Shown piece by piece: positions 35,111 to 44,209 of a DNA stretch of 64,000 nt; the stretch's first letter is position 1; every line of letters begins with the position of its first letter. The stretch covers positions 1 through 64,000 of the forward strand of contig NZ_JAGGLB010000031.1 of NCBI RefSeq assembly GCF_017874215.1, in the 5' to 3' direction. The DNA is from Paenibacillus eucommiae (GTDB lineage Bacteria; Bacillota; Bacilli; Paenibacillales; NBRC-103111). Under the pieces are notes generated by a model, which had not been told where the DNA came from, searched no databases, and saw only the letters and a program-made list of their open reading frames with translations. Both the position numbers and the translations under genes were made by a program.

Positions 35111-35994
35111 CAGAAATTACCCGCCTTTTCAAATTTGGTTATTTTCAGAAACAGATAACAGAAGAGGATCAGTAGTGCCATAAAGAACAGTCCGATCGCC
35201 GACGCCTGGCCATAATCCAAAGTTGAGTAAGCTTTCATGAACATATACGATGACAGAATGTTGGAAGAGTTAGCTGGTCCGCCCGCCGTCATAATATAAA
35301 TCAGATCCGCTGCGGCAAACACCCAGATGGTACGCAGCAGCAAAGTCAATACAATGGTCTGCTTGATATAGCTGAACGTGATATGCCAGAACTTGGCCCA
35401 TATTCCCGCCCCGTCAATATCCGCTGCTTCGTACAAATCTTCCGGAATCGACTGCATTGCTGCCAATAGCATAATGGCAAAAAATGGAATCCCATACCAA
35501 GTCATCGTTAAAATAACCGAATACAAAGCCATGTGCGGATCGGATAAAAAGTAAATCTTCTCATCGATAATGCCCCATTTGAGCAGCAAATCGTTGACTG
35601 GACCATATTCGGCATTAAACAGCCACCGGAAAGTAAGTCCGACTACAAAGGAGGATACCGCCCAAGGAAGAAATACGATAGCCTGATATATGTTACGTCC
35701 CGGAAAGGGCCGCCGTAGTGCCAATGCCAAAATAAATCCTAGAATAAATTGCCCGCCTACAGTAAGTACAACCCAGATTAAAGAGTTACGAAGAACCATA
35801 CCGAAATTCTCATCCTGAAACACCGCCTTGAAGTTATCAACTCCATTAAAGCCGATGTCATTCGGAGAGGTCAGCTTATAGCTTTGAAAAGCATACATGA
35901 AGGAGCTTAATAATGGGTAAACCATGAAGATAAACAAGAGTAAAAAGCTTGGTGCCAGCAAAAAATAATGTTCTTTAGATCGCAGCCGTTTCAA
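35110..35994 (-). CDS. Sugar ABC transporter permease, MalF type
   Basis: A 294-residue permease with six membrane segments; the EAA loop reads EDLYEAADIDGAGIWAKFWHITF. Start is TTG at 35994 with AGGAGG 9 bases before it. It forms the channel pair with the 34274-35110 product and follows the binding protein gene after a hairpin at 36038-36074. Confidence 0.9.
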   Translation of the reverse strand: MKRLRSKEHYFLLAPSFLLLFIFMVYPLLSSFMYAFQSYKLTSPNDIGFNGVDNFKAVFQDENFGMVLRNSLIWVVLTVGGQFILGFILALALRRPFPGRNIYQAIVFLPWAVSSFVVGLTFRWLFNAEYGPVNDLLLKWGIIDEKIYFLSDPHMALYSVILTMTWYGIPFFAIMLLAAMQSIPEDLYEAADIDGAGIWAKFWHITFSYIKQTIVLTLLLRTIWVFAAADLIYIMTAGGPANSSNILSSYMFMKAYSTLDYGQASAIGLFFMALLILFCYLFLKITKFEKAGNF

Positions 35995-36037
35995 TAGGAA
36001 GAGCCTCCTTGCCTTTCAAGATTACCTTTCAAGAATG

Positions 36038-36074
36038 AAAGCAGCAGGGAAAATCATTTTTTCCCTACTGCTTT
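36038..36074 (-). terminator. Intra-operon hairpin after the binding protein gene
   Basis: AAAGCAGCAGGGAAAA (36038-36053) pairs, with one mismatch, with TTTTCCCTACTGCTTTT (36058-36074). It lies between the binding protein and permease genes. Such hairpins often leave more binding protein than permease, by partial termination or mRNA protection. Confidence 0.6.
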
Positions 36075-36088
36075 TCCTGCTTAAGGAT

Positions 36089-37450
36089 TTATTTCATTTG
36101 CGGTTTAATAGTGTGAGGAATAGGTACATCCGGGTGTTCCTTCATATACTTCTGTTGCGCTTTAGTCAGGAAATTTCCTAAATTCTGTAATGCTTGTTCA
36201 GCTGTCTGATTGCCCAGCAAATATTTCTGGATTTCTGCATCCATAAAGCCTTCACGGAATTCTCCAAGCTCAGGGAACAGTCCTAGATCAGCTACAAGAT
36301 AGCTTGCAGGATCATCCAAAGCATCGATAAAGCCTTGAACCGGTCCTACTGAAGCTGCATCACCCGTACTTTTGAAGATCGGGATCATCGTTAATGTTTC
36401 TGAATACTTCTTATTATTTTCTGGTGAGGACAGGAATTCAATGAATTTCCAGGATTCTTCCTTGTGCTTGGAATTAGCTGCTACACTATAGCCCCAAGTT
36501 GCTGAAGCACCGATATAACGCTTGCCGTCCTCACCTTTTGGATAAGGAATAACGGTCCAGCTATCATCCGGCAAGGAAGCTTTAGCCGTAGCGATAACTT
36601 CTGTTGTTTGATTCAAAATACCGGTTACGCCAGATGTGAAGCCTTGTACCATCTCTTGGTAGCCCCAGTTGATTGAATCCTTTGGAGCGTATCCTTTTTT
36701 ATAAATATCCGTAAATCTGACAAAAGCATCAACTACTTCTGGTCTTAACAGTACAGATGTACCGTCCTTCTCGTAAGTTTCGCCACCCGTAGTAGCGGTA
36801 ATATAAGCCATTACTTGGTCAAAACCTGCACGAGCTCCACGATATGCCCAGCCATAACGGTTCTTGGAAGGATCAGTCAGCTTCTCAGTTGCAGTAAACA
36901 CTTCATCCCAAGTTGTAGGCAGCTCAAGATTGGCTTCCTTCAACCAGTCTTTGCGGACGAATAAAGCAGAGGACATCAAAGCATCAGGCATATAATAAAT
37001 TTCCTTGAAAGTTTTGCGCTGCTGCTCTTCCATCGTGATAGTATTGACGAAACTTGTCAGTTTATCCTTATTGGACCATGCATCATATTGTGCAGAAAGT
37101 GGCTCCAGATAACCTGCAGGAACGAAAGTGCTAAGCCATGCCGGGTACATATTTACTACGTCAGGCAGTGTTTTACTGGCACCTTGTGTAACTAGCTTGT
37201 TAAAAGCTTGATCCCAAGGAACCGTTTCCAATTTCACTTTAATATTTTCATTTTGCTGCTCGAATGCGGCTATAATTTCATTGAAGTACTTGGTCCGTTC
37301 AGGTGAAGGGGAAATATCAACAAAGCTGATCTCCACTTTCTCATTCTTATTGCCTTTATCGCCTTCTTTTGTCTTACCAGAATTGGAAGAACAAGCGCTG
37401 ATAATAAGCAGTGCTCCAATAAGAAGCCATATCGCTGATTTTTTCAACAT
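36089..37450 (-). CDS. Sugar-binding lipoprotein of an ABC importer
   Basis: A 453-residue family 1 extracellular solute-binding protein. The lipoprotein signal is KKSAIWLLIGALLIISAC with the lipobox cysteine in ISAC. After it come the usual two-lobe features (ISPSPERTKYFNEIIAAFEQ, TLPDVVNMYPAW, GFTSGVTGIL, SWKFIEFLSSPENNKKYSE). The start is set at ATG 37450, as GGTGGG precedes it, rather than GTG 37462. It leads the operon with the two permeases and the PLP enzyme. A FadR-type operator at 37582 precedes it. The ligand is probably an oligosaccharide. Confidence 0.9.
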   Translation of the reverse strand: MLKKSAIWLLIGALLIISACSSNSGKTKEGDKGNKNEKVEISFVDISPSPERTKYFNEIIAAFEQQNENIKVKLETVPWDQAFNKLVTQGASKTLPDVVNMYPAWLSTFVPAGYLEPLSAQYDAWSNKDKLTSFVNTITMEEQQRKTFKEIYYMPDALMSSALFVRKDWLKEANLELPTTWDEVFTATEKLTDPSKNRYGWAYRGARAGFDQVMAYITATTGGETYEKDGTSVLLRPEVVDAFVRFTDIYKKGYAPKDSINWGYQEMVQGFTSGVTGILNQTTEVIATAKASLPDDSWTVIPYPKGEDGKRYIGASATWGYSVAANSKHKEESWKFIEFLSSPENNKKYSETLTMIPIFKSTGDAASVGPVQGFIDALDDPASYLVADLGLFPELGEFREGFMDAEIQKYLLGNQTAEQALQNLGNFLTKAQQKYMKEHPDVPIPHTIKPQMK

Positions 37451-37581
37451 GCAGTAACCCACCCTTTTTAATTATTAAATTTTTGGAACAGCCTTGCCGC
37501 TTGCGTCTGCTGCCTTGCAGTGCGGTTCCCTCACCCCCTCAAAGTAATATACATAAAATGGTCATTTTAAACATTGATTAG

Positions 37582-37593
37582 TTGTCTGACCAA
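37582..37593. promoter_or_regulatory. FadR-type operator upstream of the binding protein gene
   Basis: TTGTCTGACCAA matches the TGGTCNGACAA pattern used by GntR/FCD regulators and differs in one base from the site at 38457 in front of the regulator's own gene. The minus-strand TTGGTC could serve as a -35 box, so binding would block the importer promoter. Confidence 0.6.
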
Positions 37594-37606
37594 TTTGTTT
37601 AAAAGA

Positions 37607-37653
37607 AAAAAGAAATCAAGTAGTTCATGCACCATGCCTATGATTTCTTTATT
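37607..37653 (-). terminator. Terminator of the FadR-type regulator gene
   Basis: Read on the minus strand, AGAAATCA and TGATTTCT form a stem followed by TTTTTTCTTTT. It lies 58 bases past the regulator stop codon. Confidence 0.5.
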
Positions 37654-37710
37654 CTTGCAGAAGCCAAGGAGAGGAAGATTCTCCTCATTCGGATTGCTTA
37701 TGCCACGCGG

Positions 37711-38427
37711 TTAGAAAGATAGCTTATCTTCCAACTGTTTCAAATCATCGCGCATGATGTCAAAGTGCTTTCGCATCAGCTTTTTGGCATTCCTGACATC
37801 TCCGGCTTTCATTTCTTCATAGATAAGACGATGCAGGGGCTCAGTTTCTCTGCCGAAAACGTGTATATCCAAAGCGTCAATGACGCGGTCGGCCCATAAC
37901 AAGTCCATTTCCTTGATTGAATCGAACAAAGTAAGCATCAGCCCGTTTTCGGAGCCTTCATACAAAGTGCGGTGGAACAAATAATCCTCTTGGCGGGGAA
38001 TGCCTCCCTTATTTCTTTTACGATCGTATTCATCAACAATTTCCCCAAGCTTGTCCAAATAAAAGGTGTTCTCTTGTTTAATGATTTGTTCGATCGCGTG
38101 CTTCTCCATCATTTCACGCATATCGAGCATTTCCAATATCGCCTTTTTTTCCAGTGACACCTTGAGCTTGAAATTAGCCATTTCCGCCAAAATTGTTTTC
38201 TCGGCAAGCAGATACATACCGCTTCCAGGCTTAATTTCAATCACGCCAAAGCTCTCCAGCTTTTTCATAGCTTCACGGAAAGAAGGTCGGCTGATTTGAA
38301 ACTGTTCACAAAAAAAACGTTCGGTAGGCAGCCGGTCTCCCTGGCTGTAACCCTTTTCTTCTATAAATTTAAGCACTTCTTCCGTTATGGATTCGTGCAA
38401 CTTCTGTCTTTTTAACGACTTTAGCAT
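37711..38427 (-). CDS. FadR/GntR-family regulator
   Basis: A 238-residue regulator. The N-terminal winged helix-turn-helix is at residues 8-72 (DRLPTERFFCEQFQISRPSF, REAMKKLESFGVIEIKPGSGM) and an all-helical FCD effector domain follows (about 95-225: MLDMREMMEKHAIEQ, EDYLFHRTLYEGSENGLM, HRLIYEEMKAGDVRNAKKLM). Two near-identical operators, one before its own gene and one before the importer operon, suggest that it represses both itself and the importer and perhaps the divergent glycosidase gene. The effector may be a sugar acid or related metabolite. Confidence 0.9.
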   Translation of the reverse strand: MLKSLKRQKLHESITEEVLKFIEEKGYSQGDRLPTERFFCEQFQISRPSFREAMKKLESFGVIEIKPGSGMYLLAEKTILAEMANFKLKVSLEKKAILEMLDMREMMEKHAIEQIIKQENTFYLDKLGEIVDEYDRKRNKGGIPRQEDYLFHRTLYEGSENGLMLTLFDSIKEMDLLWADRVIDALDIHVFGRETEPLHRLIYEEMKAGDVRNAKKLMRKHFDIMRDDLKQLEDKLSF

Positions 38428-38456
38428 GTTTATCTCTCCAGACGAAAATCAGTAAG

Positions 38457-38468
38457 TTGTCAGACCAA
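38457..38468. promoter_or_regulatory. FadR-type operator between the regulator and the glycosidase gene
   Basis: TTGTCAGACCAA lies 30 bases before the regulator start and 160 bases before the divergent glycosidase gene. It matches the importer operator at 37582 in 11 of 12 bases. Confidence 0.6.
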
Positions 38469-38628
38469 TTAATTGAATTGTACATCCATTTTAAAACGCT
38501 GTCAATAACTTTCCCAGCCAAAAAAACAAAAAAAAAATGAGCTTGATTATTTCAAAAGTACCCGTTATCATAAAACCGAATTACAGCAACTTCATACGCA
38601 TAATCGCAAAATGAGAGGGTGACTTGTT

Positions 38629-39627
38629 TTGAATAGCAAATATTTAGATGGCAGACCTGGCGTTAAATTAACCATTCCTGCTACGGATCAAGGTATTGTT
38701 TTAAGACGCAGTGGTACAGAAGTTGATGGTTATGGCATTAGAGAAGCGCTTGTTTTTGAGCATGAAGGCACTTATCTTATGCATTACGATGCTTCCGACG
38801 ATAAAACCGGCTGGAGAAATTACCTTGCAACCAGCAAAGATTTAATTAACTGGGAGAAAAAAGGTGTCATTCTTGATCTCGGTCCAGAAGGAGCGGACGA
38901 TTCGAGCTGCGCAGTATATGGTGTTCCTTATCTGGAAGATGGCGTTTGGCATATGTTTTATATAGGCTCGAATTATGCCCGTGTGCACCCGTATGATATT
39001 CCCGATTTCCCATATGTGACGATGAAGGCGAAGTCCGATTCCCCTTACGGACCTTGGATTAAACAAGATGTTGTTCCTTTCAGAATGAAAGAAAATACTT
39101 ATTACAGCACAACTGCAAGCTCAGGAGCTATCGTAAAAGATGGGGATGAGTATCTTCAATTTTTCAGTGCTTCGGTACTCGATTCAAATAAAATCACGAA
39201 ACGCACGTTAGGCATAGCCCGCACCAAGGATTTAGACAGCGAATGGACCGTAGATCCGGAGCCTTTATTCCCGCTTGAGGAGCAGATTGAGAACAGCCAC
39301 CTATTTTTCGAAGAGGAAACAGGGACCTGGTTCTTATTTACCAACCATGTCGGACTCAATGAAAAAATGGAGTACACCGATGCCGTATGGGTTTACTGGA
39401 CTAAGGACATTCAAACCTGGAATGTTGATGACAAAGCCCTCGTACTGGACGGCAGCATGTCCAACTGGTCGAAAACTATCATAGGCGCGCCTAGCGTAAT
39501 TCGCCACAATGACAAGCTGGCCATCTTCTACGATGGTGTGGAAGGCGACGGAACTAACCAGCTTTTCCGCGACATCGGTGTGGCATGGCTGGATTTGCCG
39601 ATTCAAATTCCTGCTAAAGAGGAATAG
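38629..39627 (+). CDS. Five-bladed beta-propeller glycosidase (GH43/GH117/GH130-like)
   Basis: A 332-residue cytosolic protein built of repeated beta-propeller blades: ALVFEHEGTYLMHYDASDD, YLATSKDLINWEKKGVIL, GVPYLEDGVWHMFYIGS, SSGAIVKDGDEYLQFFSAS, HLFFEEETGTWFLFTNH, IGAPSVIRHNDKLAIFYDG. This blade pattern (short WYLFY-like strands after acidic loops) fits clan F glycosidases or GH130 phosphorylases. The acidic catalytic residues cannot be assigned with confidence. Start is TTG at 38629, after AGAGGGTG. It is divergent from the FadR-type regulator and likely acts on the sugar brought in by the importer. Confidence 0.75.
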   Translation: MNSKYLDGRPGVKLTIPATDQGIVLRRSGTEVDGYGIREALVFEHEGTYLMHYDASDDKTGWRNYLATSKDLINWEKKGVILDLGPEGADDSSCAVYGVPYLEDGVWHMFYIGSNYARVHPYDIPDFPYVTMKAKSDSPYGPWIKQDVVPFRMKENTYYSTTASSGAIVKDGDEYLQFFSASVLDSNKITKRTLGIARTKDLDSEWTVDPEPLFPLEEQIENSHLFFEEETGTWFLFTNHVGLNEKMEYTDAVWVYWTKDIQTWNVDDKALVLDGSMSNWSKTIIGAPSVIRHNDKLAIFYDGVEGDGTNQLFRDIGVAWLDLPIQIPAKEE

Positions 39628-39716
39628 GCACAAAGATTTACAAAGATTGATCTACTCAAATGTGGTGCTGCCGCCTCCGTCCTGTCATGGGGAGAAGCTT
39701 GCTGCGAATTTGTGAG

Positions 39717-39793
39717 TTTAATGATGTTTTTCATCGTTAAAAACGAGGTTTTGGGGTGGAAGCTGCTTTTTAGTGATGTTTTATATCATTAAA
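39717..39793. repeat. Pair of 25-bp palindromes
   Basis: Copies at 39717-39741 and 39769-39793 (52-bp step), both with T-rich centres; the second is degenerate (TTTAGTGATG-TTTTA-TATCATTAAA). Confidence 0.85.
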
Positions 39794-39916
39794 CTACTCA
39801 GGGTAGTCTTGAGTGTGGTCAGTTATTCCAACGCGCACGCACGCACGCTCGCACACACATACACAAGCCTGAACTCTAGCACATCGAAGAAACTTAATTA
39901 TACTTTGTAAAAAGTT

Positions 39917-39965
39917 GAAAAAAGCCTCATGGACAACGGTCAACAAGATCGTAATCCATGAGGCT
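39917..39965 (-). terminator. Terminator of the phoX-like gene
   Basis: On the minus strand, AGCCTCATGGA and TCCATGAGGCT form an 11-bp stem followed by TTTTTTC. It starts 26 bases past the stop codon of the PhoX gene. Confidence 0.8.
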
Positions 39966-39990
39966 ATGTGCATTCATATGTTTCAATCTA

Positions 39991-41658
39991 TTAAAAGGCA
40001 AAGCCGGTAATCGCCACTACAGCAGGACGAGGGATCTTATCACCTGTACGGTGGGGCCACATGCTCGTAGGCTTATTGATATCTGTCGTATTTTCTCCAG
40101 GATGCTGAACTGCCAAAAACAGTGTACTCTCATCCGGTGTAAACCAAGGGCCGGTTAGCTCGGCATCAATCGGAGCGGATGCGAATTGCAGCGCATTTCC
40201 GATGTTGGAGCCGGATGTCGGAATCACAAACATGCCGTTATTTCCAAATGACGTATGAACACCCTTGTTCATGCTGCTTGAGGAAATGTCCGTAACCGTC
40301 CACAGGTTGCCATTGCTGTCGAACGTCAAGTTATCAGGCGCGCTAAACCCGCTTTGACGGCCGCCTGCGGCAAAAATCTCAAAATCAAATTCCATCGCCC
40401 CCAGATCGGAATCCTTCTCGAAGAAACGGGTAATATGCCCATGAATATTTCCATGGTTATCATTATTCGTGTGAGCAACGAAAAACGTATTGTCAAAGGG
40501 ACAAATTTCGATATCTTCTGGCCGGTCTGTCGGCGTAGCTCCAAGAATAATAGCCGCATCATGTGTATTTACAGCAATGTCCGCCTGTGTTTGGAACAGG
40601 GCTTTCAGGTCTTCCTTTTTCTTGCCGAGAAGGGCAGGAACCTTGTAATTGCTGTCACTCAACAGCTTTTGCACCGCTTCAATCGTAAGAGCAACCCATT
40701 TCCCTTTTTTCATATCGGCAGCATAAAGGGTTCCCTCAGTAAGCAGTTTCGTGTTCGCCCGTCCTAACGAGGGGGCGTAGTTTCCGCTGCTAATAAACTT
40801 GTAAATGCAGGCATCTTTTTTGTCATCGCCCATATACACGACAACCTTGCCTCCCTTGGAAAGCCCCATAGCTGTATTTTCATGGTTAAACCGTCCTAAT
40901 GCCGTATGCTTGCGAACCTCGAACTTACTGTCAAAAGGATCAACTTCCACAACCCAGCCATAGTGAGTAGGATCAAGACCTGCCTCTGCACTTGTCTCTT
41001 CAAAGTTTTCTTCACAAGACAGCAAGGTATTCCACAGCGTCATGCCCCCGGAGCAATTAGCAAAGGTCCCTTGTACCGTGTTCGCATAGTTCACAGATTT
41101 GGTTCCGGCAGCTACCCCAACCAGCTTGAACGGAGTTAATCCGGTTACACGCCGAGCGTATTTGGAGCTTGTGTCCATTTTCCATTCGCCTTTTTCATTG
41201 CGGAAAACTTCAATAATCGAGCCGCCTTGAGTGTAAAGCGATTTTTCAATTTGCGCCTTGGTCAGTTTGCCTACTTTCTTGCCGTGAACAAAAACCTCAC
41301 TGGAATACTCATGATTAACCCACAGTAATCCGCGCTTATTCGAGCCCTCGATCGGAAAATAGACCGTAAAGTCATTATTAAAACCAAACGTATCCCCACT
41401 TTTGTTAATCACATCGCCGTAGGCGGCAACAACTTGATAAGTATAACCTTGTGGCAAAATGAGCCTGTCTTCTGTGGAAGGAGCGATATGCGAAAAATAG
41501 CCCGAAACCTTGTTCGTCTTATAACCGAATAAATGGCTGGCAGCTGTTGCCCCGGCTTTACCCTCCACAAAGCTTCCCAATCCCGTTGATGCCACAGCAA
41601 GAGCAGCCGTCCCTTTACCTAAATAAGATAAAAATTTGCGTCTATCAATGTTTTCCAT
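39991..41658 (-). CDS. PhoX-family alkaline phosphatase, Tat-exported
   Basis: A 555-residue PhoX-type phosphomonoesterase (a metal-dependent, six-bladed propeller enzyme) expected outside the membrane. The twin-arginine signal is DRRKFLSYLGKGTAALAVAS. Family motifs: LLWVNHEYSSEVF, FANCSGGMTLWNTLLSCEENF, LGRFNHENTAM, ICPFDNTFFVAHTNND, APDNLTFDSNGNLW and the C-terminal GPWFTPDESTLFLAVQHPG. GGAAGGGTGAT precedes the ATG. It is monocistronic with its own terminator. Such genes are often phosphate-starvation induced, but no clear Pho box was found upstream. Confidence 0.9.
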   Translation of the reverse strand: MENIDRRKFLSYLGKGTAALAVASTGLGSFVEGKAGATAASHLFGYKTNKVSGYFSHIAPSTEDRLILPQGYTYQVVAAYGDVINKSGDTFGFNNDFTVYFPIEGSNKRGLLWVNHEYSSEVFVHGKKVGKLTKAQIEKSLYTQGGSIIEVFRNEKGEWKMDTSSKYARRVTGLTPFKLVGVAAGTKSVNYANTVQGTFANCSGGMTLWNTLLSCEENFEETSAEAGLDPTHYGWVVEVDPFDSKFEVRKHTALGRFNHENTAMGLSKGGKVVVYMGDDKKDACIYKFISSGNYAPSLGRANTKLLTEGTLYAADMKKGKWVALTIEAVQKLLSDSNYKVPALLGKKKEDLKALFQTQADIAVNTHDAAIILGATPTDRPEDIEICPFDNTFFVAHTNNDNHGNIHGHITRFFEKDSDLGAMEFDFEIFAAGGRQSGFSAPDNLTFDSNGNLWTVTDISSSSMNKGVHTSFGNNGMFVIPTSGSNIGNALQFASAPIDAELTGPWFTPDESTLFLAVQHPGENTTDINKPTSMWPHRTGDKIPRPAVVAITGFAF

Positions 41659-41773
41659 ATTATCACCCTTCCAAATTGTTCATTGGATACACTCATACAA
41701 AGTTTAATCAACACTTGTACGGGGGATGTTAATGGCAATTAAAGATTTTGTAAAAGGGAAATATGACCTTCTG

Positions 41774-42215
41774 AGACGTCCTTCGAGGAGCGTGTTTATT
41801 GCTTGGGTGCATGGAAGAGGGAAGGACTGTGGGCCAATGTTTTCAGGTTAACGAGGGGCAGCGGACGCGAATGGGAAGCCAGCAACTGTAACGGACACCA
41901 GCGCTCCTTAGCGCCCCCCAAAAGCCCAGCTGGAATTCTAACGGACATTAGCGCCTCTTACAGCTCTAACGGAGTGTATTTTTCCCTTGTTGAGCGGGTT
42001 AAGAGTCGCTAATGTCCGTTAGGATGGGCGACCGATGAAAAAGCGCGTCTAAGGTGCAAGCATGTCCGTTAGAAATCCGTACGCTCTCCGCTCTCCGCTT
42101 GCCATTGCTCGGGCTGCTCGGCGTATCGCCTGAGAAGTTGCTTAACCTGACAACATTGGGGCTGTGGGCTCCAACCGCTGTTAAAGATTTGTTCCCTTGA
42201 ATGGAATGGATGTGG
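41774..42215. repeat. Mixed repeats: fold-back fragments and TAACGGACA motifs
   Basis: At 41774-41830 lies a diverged copy of the 5' part of the fold-back element, and at 42161-42210 a fragment of its middle (GTGGGCTCCAACCGCTGTTA, then AAGATTTGTTCCC). Between them TAACGGACA motifs recur at 41889, 41939 and in part at 41967; TAACGGACATTAGCG at 41939-41953 has an exact inverted partner at 42007-42021, and a shorter one at 42061. No gene is supported between 41659 and 42365. Confidence 0.75.
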
Positions 42216-42365
42216 GGGACAGTCAGCAGGCATCTGTTTCCTGACCGAAATTGGGATAGTGATGACAATAAGGATGAAATAGTGTGACCTCTTTCAGCCT
42301 ACTGAGTAGGAAAACGGCTCCTTGAGCGGACAGACGAAATAAGCTTCACCCCGTGGCACCATTAA

Positions 42366-44063
42366 CTATTTTTCCATAATTTTCCTACTATTTTCTTGTT
42401 TCCATTGTTCCACTTCTGCAGTAATAATATCGCCGCCTAGCATTTTCCAATTTTCAACAAATGTATCGAAAGCCTCTATCGTATCTTCCCCCATTATAAT
42501 CTTAGTAAACGTTTCTATTTCCATTTTCTTCAAGGTTGCATCTTTTTCTACCATCGTCTCTGAAGGTCCTGAGGTATAGGCTGTCATTAGAAAGCCATTC
42601 TTTTTGTTGTAATCGTATAAAAGCCCTTGGGCATCATAGATTCTTAAATATCCCCAGCTGTTAATATCCTCTTTCTTGTAATTAAGAATGTGGTCATAAA
42701 AGAGCCTCTGGCCCGGTGCTTTCGGATCCAAGAGCGTCTCATCCTTCGCCTCCAAAGCCTTGGACACTCTTTCATACATCTCCAGATTTTGCGTCGGATT
42801 GGAGCCGGCTACAAGCGCATACAGCCATTTGGAAATATCACCGTCCTGGTTAATTGCAGTCAGCGGATATTTGCTCCGGTCCCAGTCGTTGCTGAAAGCA
42901 TTCAGCATCTTCACTACAGCCTCAGGATGCTTCATTCCCTTTTTCACAACATAATATTTACCCACATTAAACACCAATTGCGGCTTAGCCTTGCTAGCAT
43001 CAATCGATGGCAGAGGAAATGGCTTCCATTCCATCTCTGCATCCAGCTTTTTACCATCTGCAAAATAAGTCGGAGCATACATGAGACCATACAGCATCCC
43101 CAATTTCCCGGCATTTATATCTTGATATATTTTCTCCGCATCCTTCACTCCGAACTCACGGTCAATCTGCCCTGTTTGGTACATTTGGTTCAGCTTGACT
43201 AAAGCTTCTTTCATTTCGGGCTGAATGCTGCCGTACACGTAATTACCGGATTGATCTTCAACCCAAATTTGCGGGTAGGCATGGTAGCTGTTGAAAAATC
43301 CCTGCAAGCCTGGCACCAGGCCAAATACGCCTTTGTCTAAGGCTAGGCCATAAGTATCCTTTTTATGATTCCCATCAGGATCCTGATTGCTAAATGCTTC
43401 CGCTATCCTGAATACATCGTCCATCGTTTGCGGCTCGGGCAAATTCAGCTTTTGGAGCCAGTCTGTCCGCACCCAAAGAAGTGGCGCTTCATCAACCGCA
43501 CTCGCGGTAACGGGTATCCCCAACAATTTCCCGTCGAATGTGGCGGATTCAAGACCCATGCCTCCGTCTTTGTTCAGCAACTGTTTCGTTATCGGCAGCC
43601 CATAGTTTTCCAACGCCTCGGTCAAGTCAGCCAGCATATCTGCCTCCACCAATTGTTTGAACTGGGTGCCGTCAACCGGCATAATATCCGGCAGCTTCCC
43701 GGAAGCCAGCAGTATATTAAACTTTTGATTATATTGGCTAGGGTCAGCAACCCACAAATATTTCAGCTTGATGCCAAACTCGTCTTCATAGAGCTGGTTC
43801 CAGGCATTTTTTTCGATCGACTCTCCTGCGGCAAACTTGGTTGATATCCCTAGCTGCCTTATGGCTGTCACTTCAATTGGAGGATCATACTTGCCTAGCG
43901 GGTCAGCAGCTTTCCCATGCAAATTGCTTTCTTCTGTAACCGTTGCCGGGGTCATGCCTGCTTCTTTACTCTCATCACTCAAGTCAGATCTGCAAGCGGA
44001 AACAAGAGCAATCAGAAGTACCCATACGGGTATAATAATCCATTTTGCGGCTTTGCTCTGCAT
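42366..44063 (-). CDS. Orphan extracellular solute-binding lipoprotein (family 1, LipO-like)
   Basis: A 565-residue lipoprotein: signal AKWIIIPVWVLLIALVSAC with lipobox cysteine, then a large two-lobe binding protein (WNQLYEDEFGIKLKYLWVAD, LPDIMPVDGTQFKQLVEADM, APLLWVRTDWLQKLNLPEPQ, MDDVFRIAEAFSNQDPDGN). This type is common in Paenibacillus for oligosaccharide import, usually beside two permeases. No permease or ATPase lies nearby, so it must serve a transporter elsewhere or act in sensing. The start is ATG 44063 after GGGGAGGGG; an earlier in-frame ATG at 44099 lacks an RBS. Confidence 0.85.
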   Translation of the reverse strand: MQSKAAKWIIIPVWVLLIALVSACRSDLSDESKEAGMTPATVTEESNLHGKAADPLGKYDPPIEVTAIRQLGISTKFAAGESIEKNAWNQLYEDEFGIKLKYLWVADPSQYNQKFNILLASGKLPDIMPVDGTQFKQLVEADMLADLTEALENYGLPITKQLLNKDGGMGLESATFDGKLLGIPVTASAVDEAPLLWVRTDWLQKLNLPEPQTMDDVFRIAEAFSNQDPDGNHKKDTYGLALDKGVFGLVPGLQGFFNSYHAYPQIWVEDQSGNYVYGSIQPEMKEALVKLNQMYQTGQIDREFGVKDAEKIYQDINAGKLGMLYGLMYAPTYFADGKKLDAEMEWKPFPLPSIDASKAKPQLVFNVGKYYVVKKGMKHPEAVVKMLNAFSNDWDRSKYPLTAINQDGDISKWLYALVAGSNPTQNLEMYERVSKALEAKDETLLDPKAPGQRLFYDHILNYKKEDINSWGYLRIYDAQGLLYDYNKKNGFLMTAYTSGPSETMVEKDATLKKMEIETFTKIIMGEDTIEAFDTFVENWKMLGGDIITAEVEQWKQENSRKIMEK

Positions 44064-44153
44064 GAATTGCCCCTCCCCTGTATCTATTGGTACCAGCATC
44101 TAAATAGCATTTATGTGTGCACGCTTCATCATTATAAGATAAAATGCCCAAAT

Positions 44154-44187
44154 GAAAAAGCAGCTCCCATTCAGCAGAGCTGCTTTC
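44154..44187 (-). terminator. Terminator of the efeUOB operon
   Basis: AAAGCAGCTC (44157-44166) and GAGCTGCTTT (44177-44186) pair perfectly; on the minus strand the stem is followed by a short T run (TTTTTC). It lies 23 bases past the efeB stop. Confidence 0.75.
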
Positions 44188-44209
44188 TTCTTTCTTCCTA
44201 TTTCATTGC

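Larger units (their letters stand above)
39628..39990. other. Repeat-bearing gap between convergent genes
   Basis: No gene is seen. The gap holds two 25-bp palindromes (39717-39793), a CGCACGCACGCACGCTCGCA-type microsatellite (39832-39865) and the phoX terminator. Confidence 0.7.
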
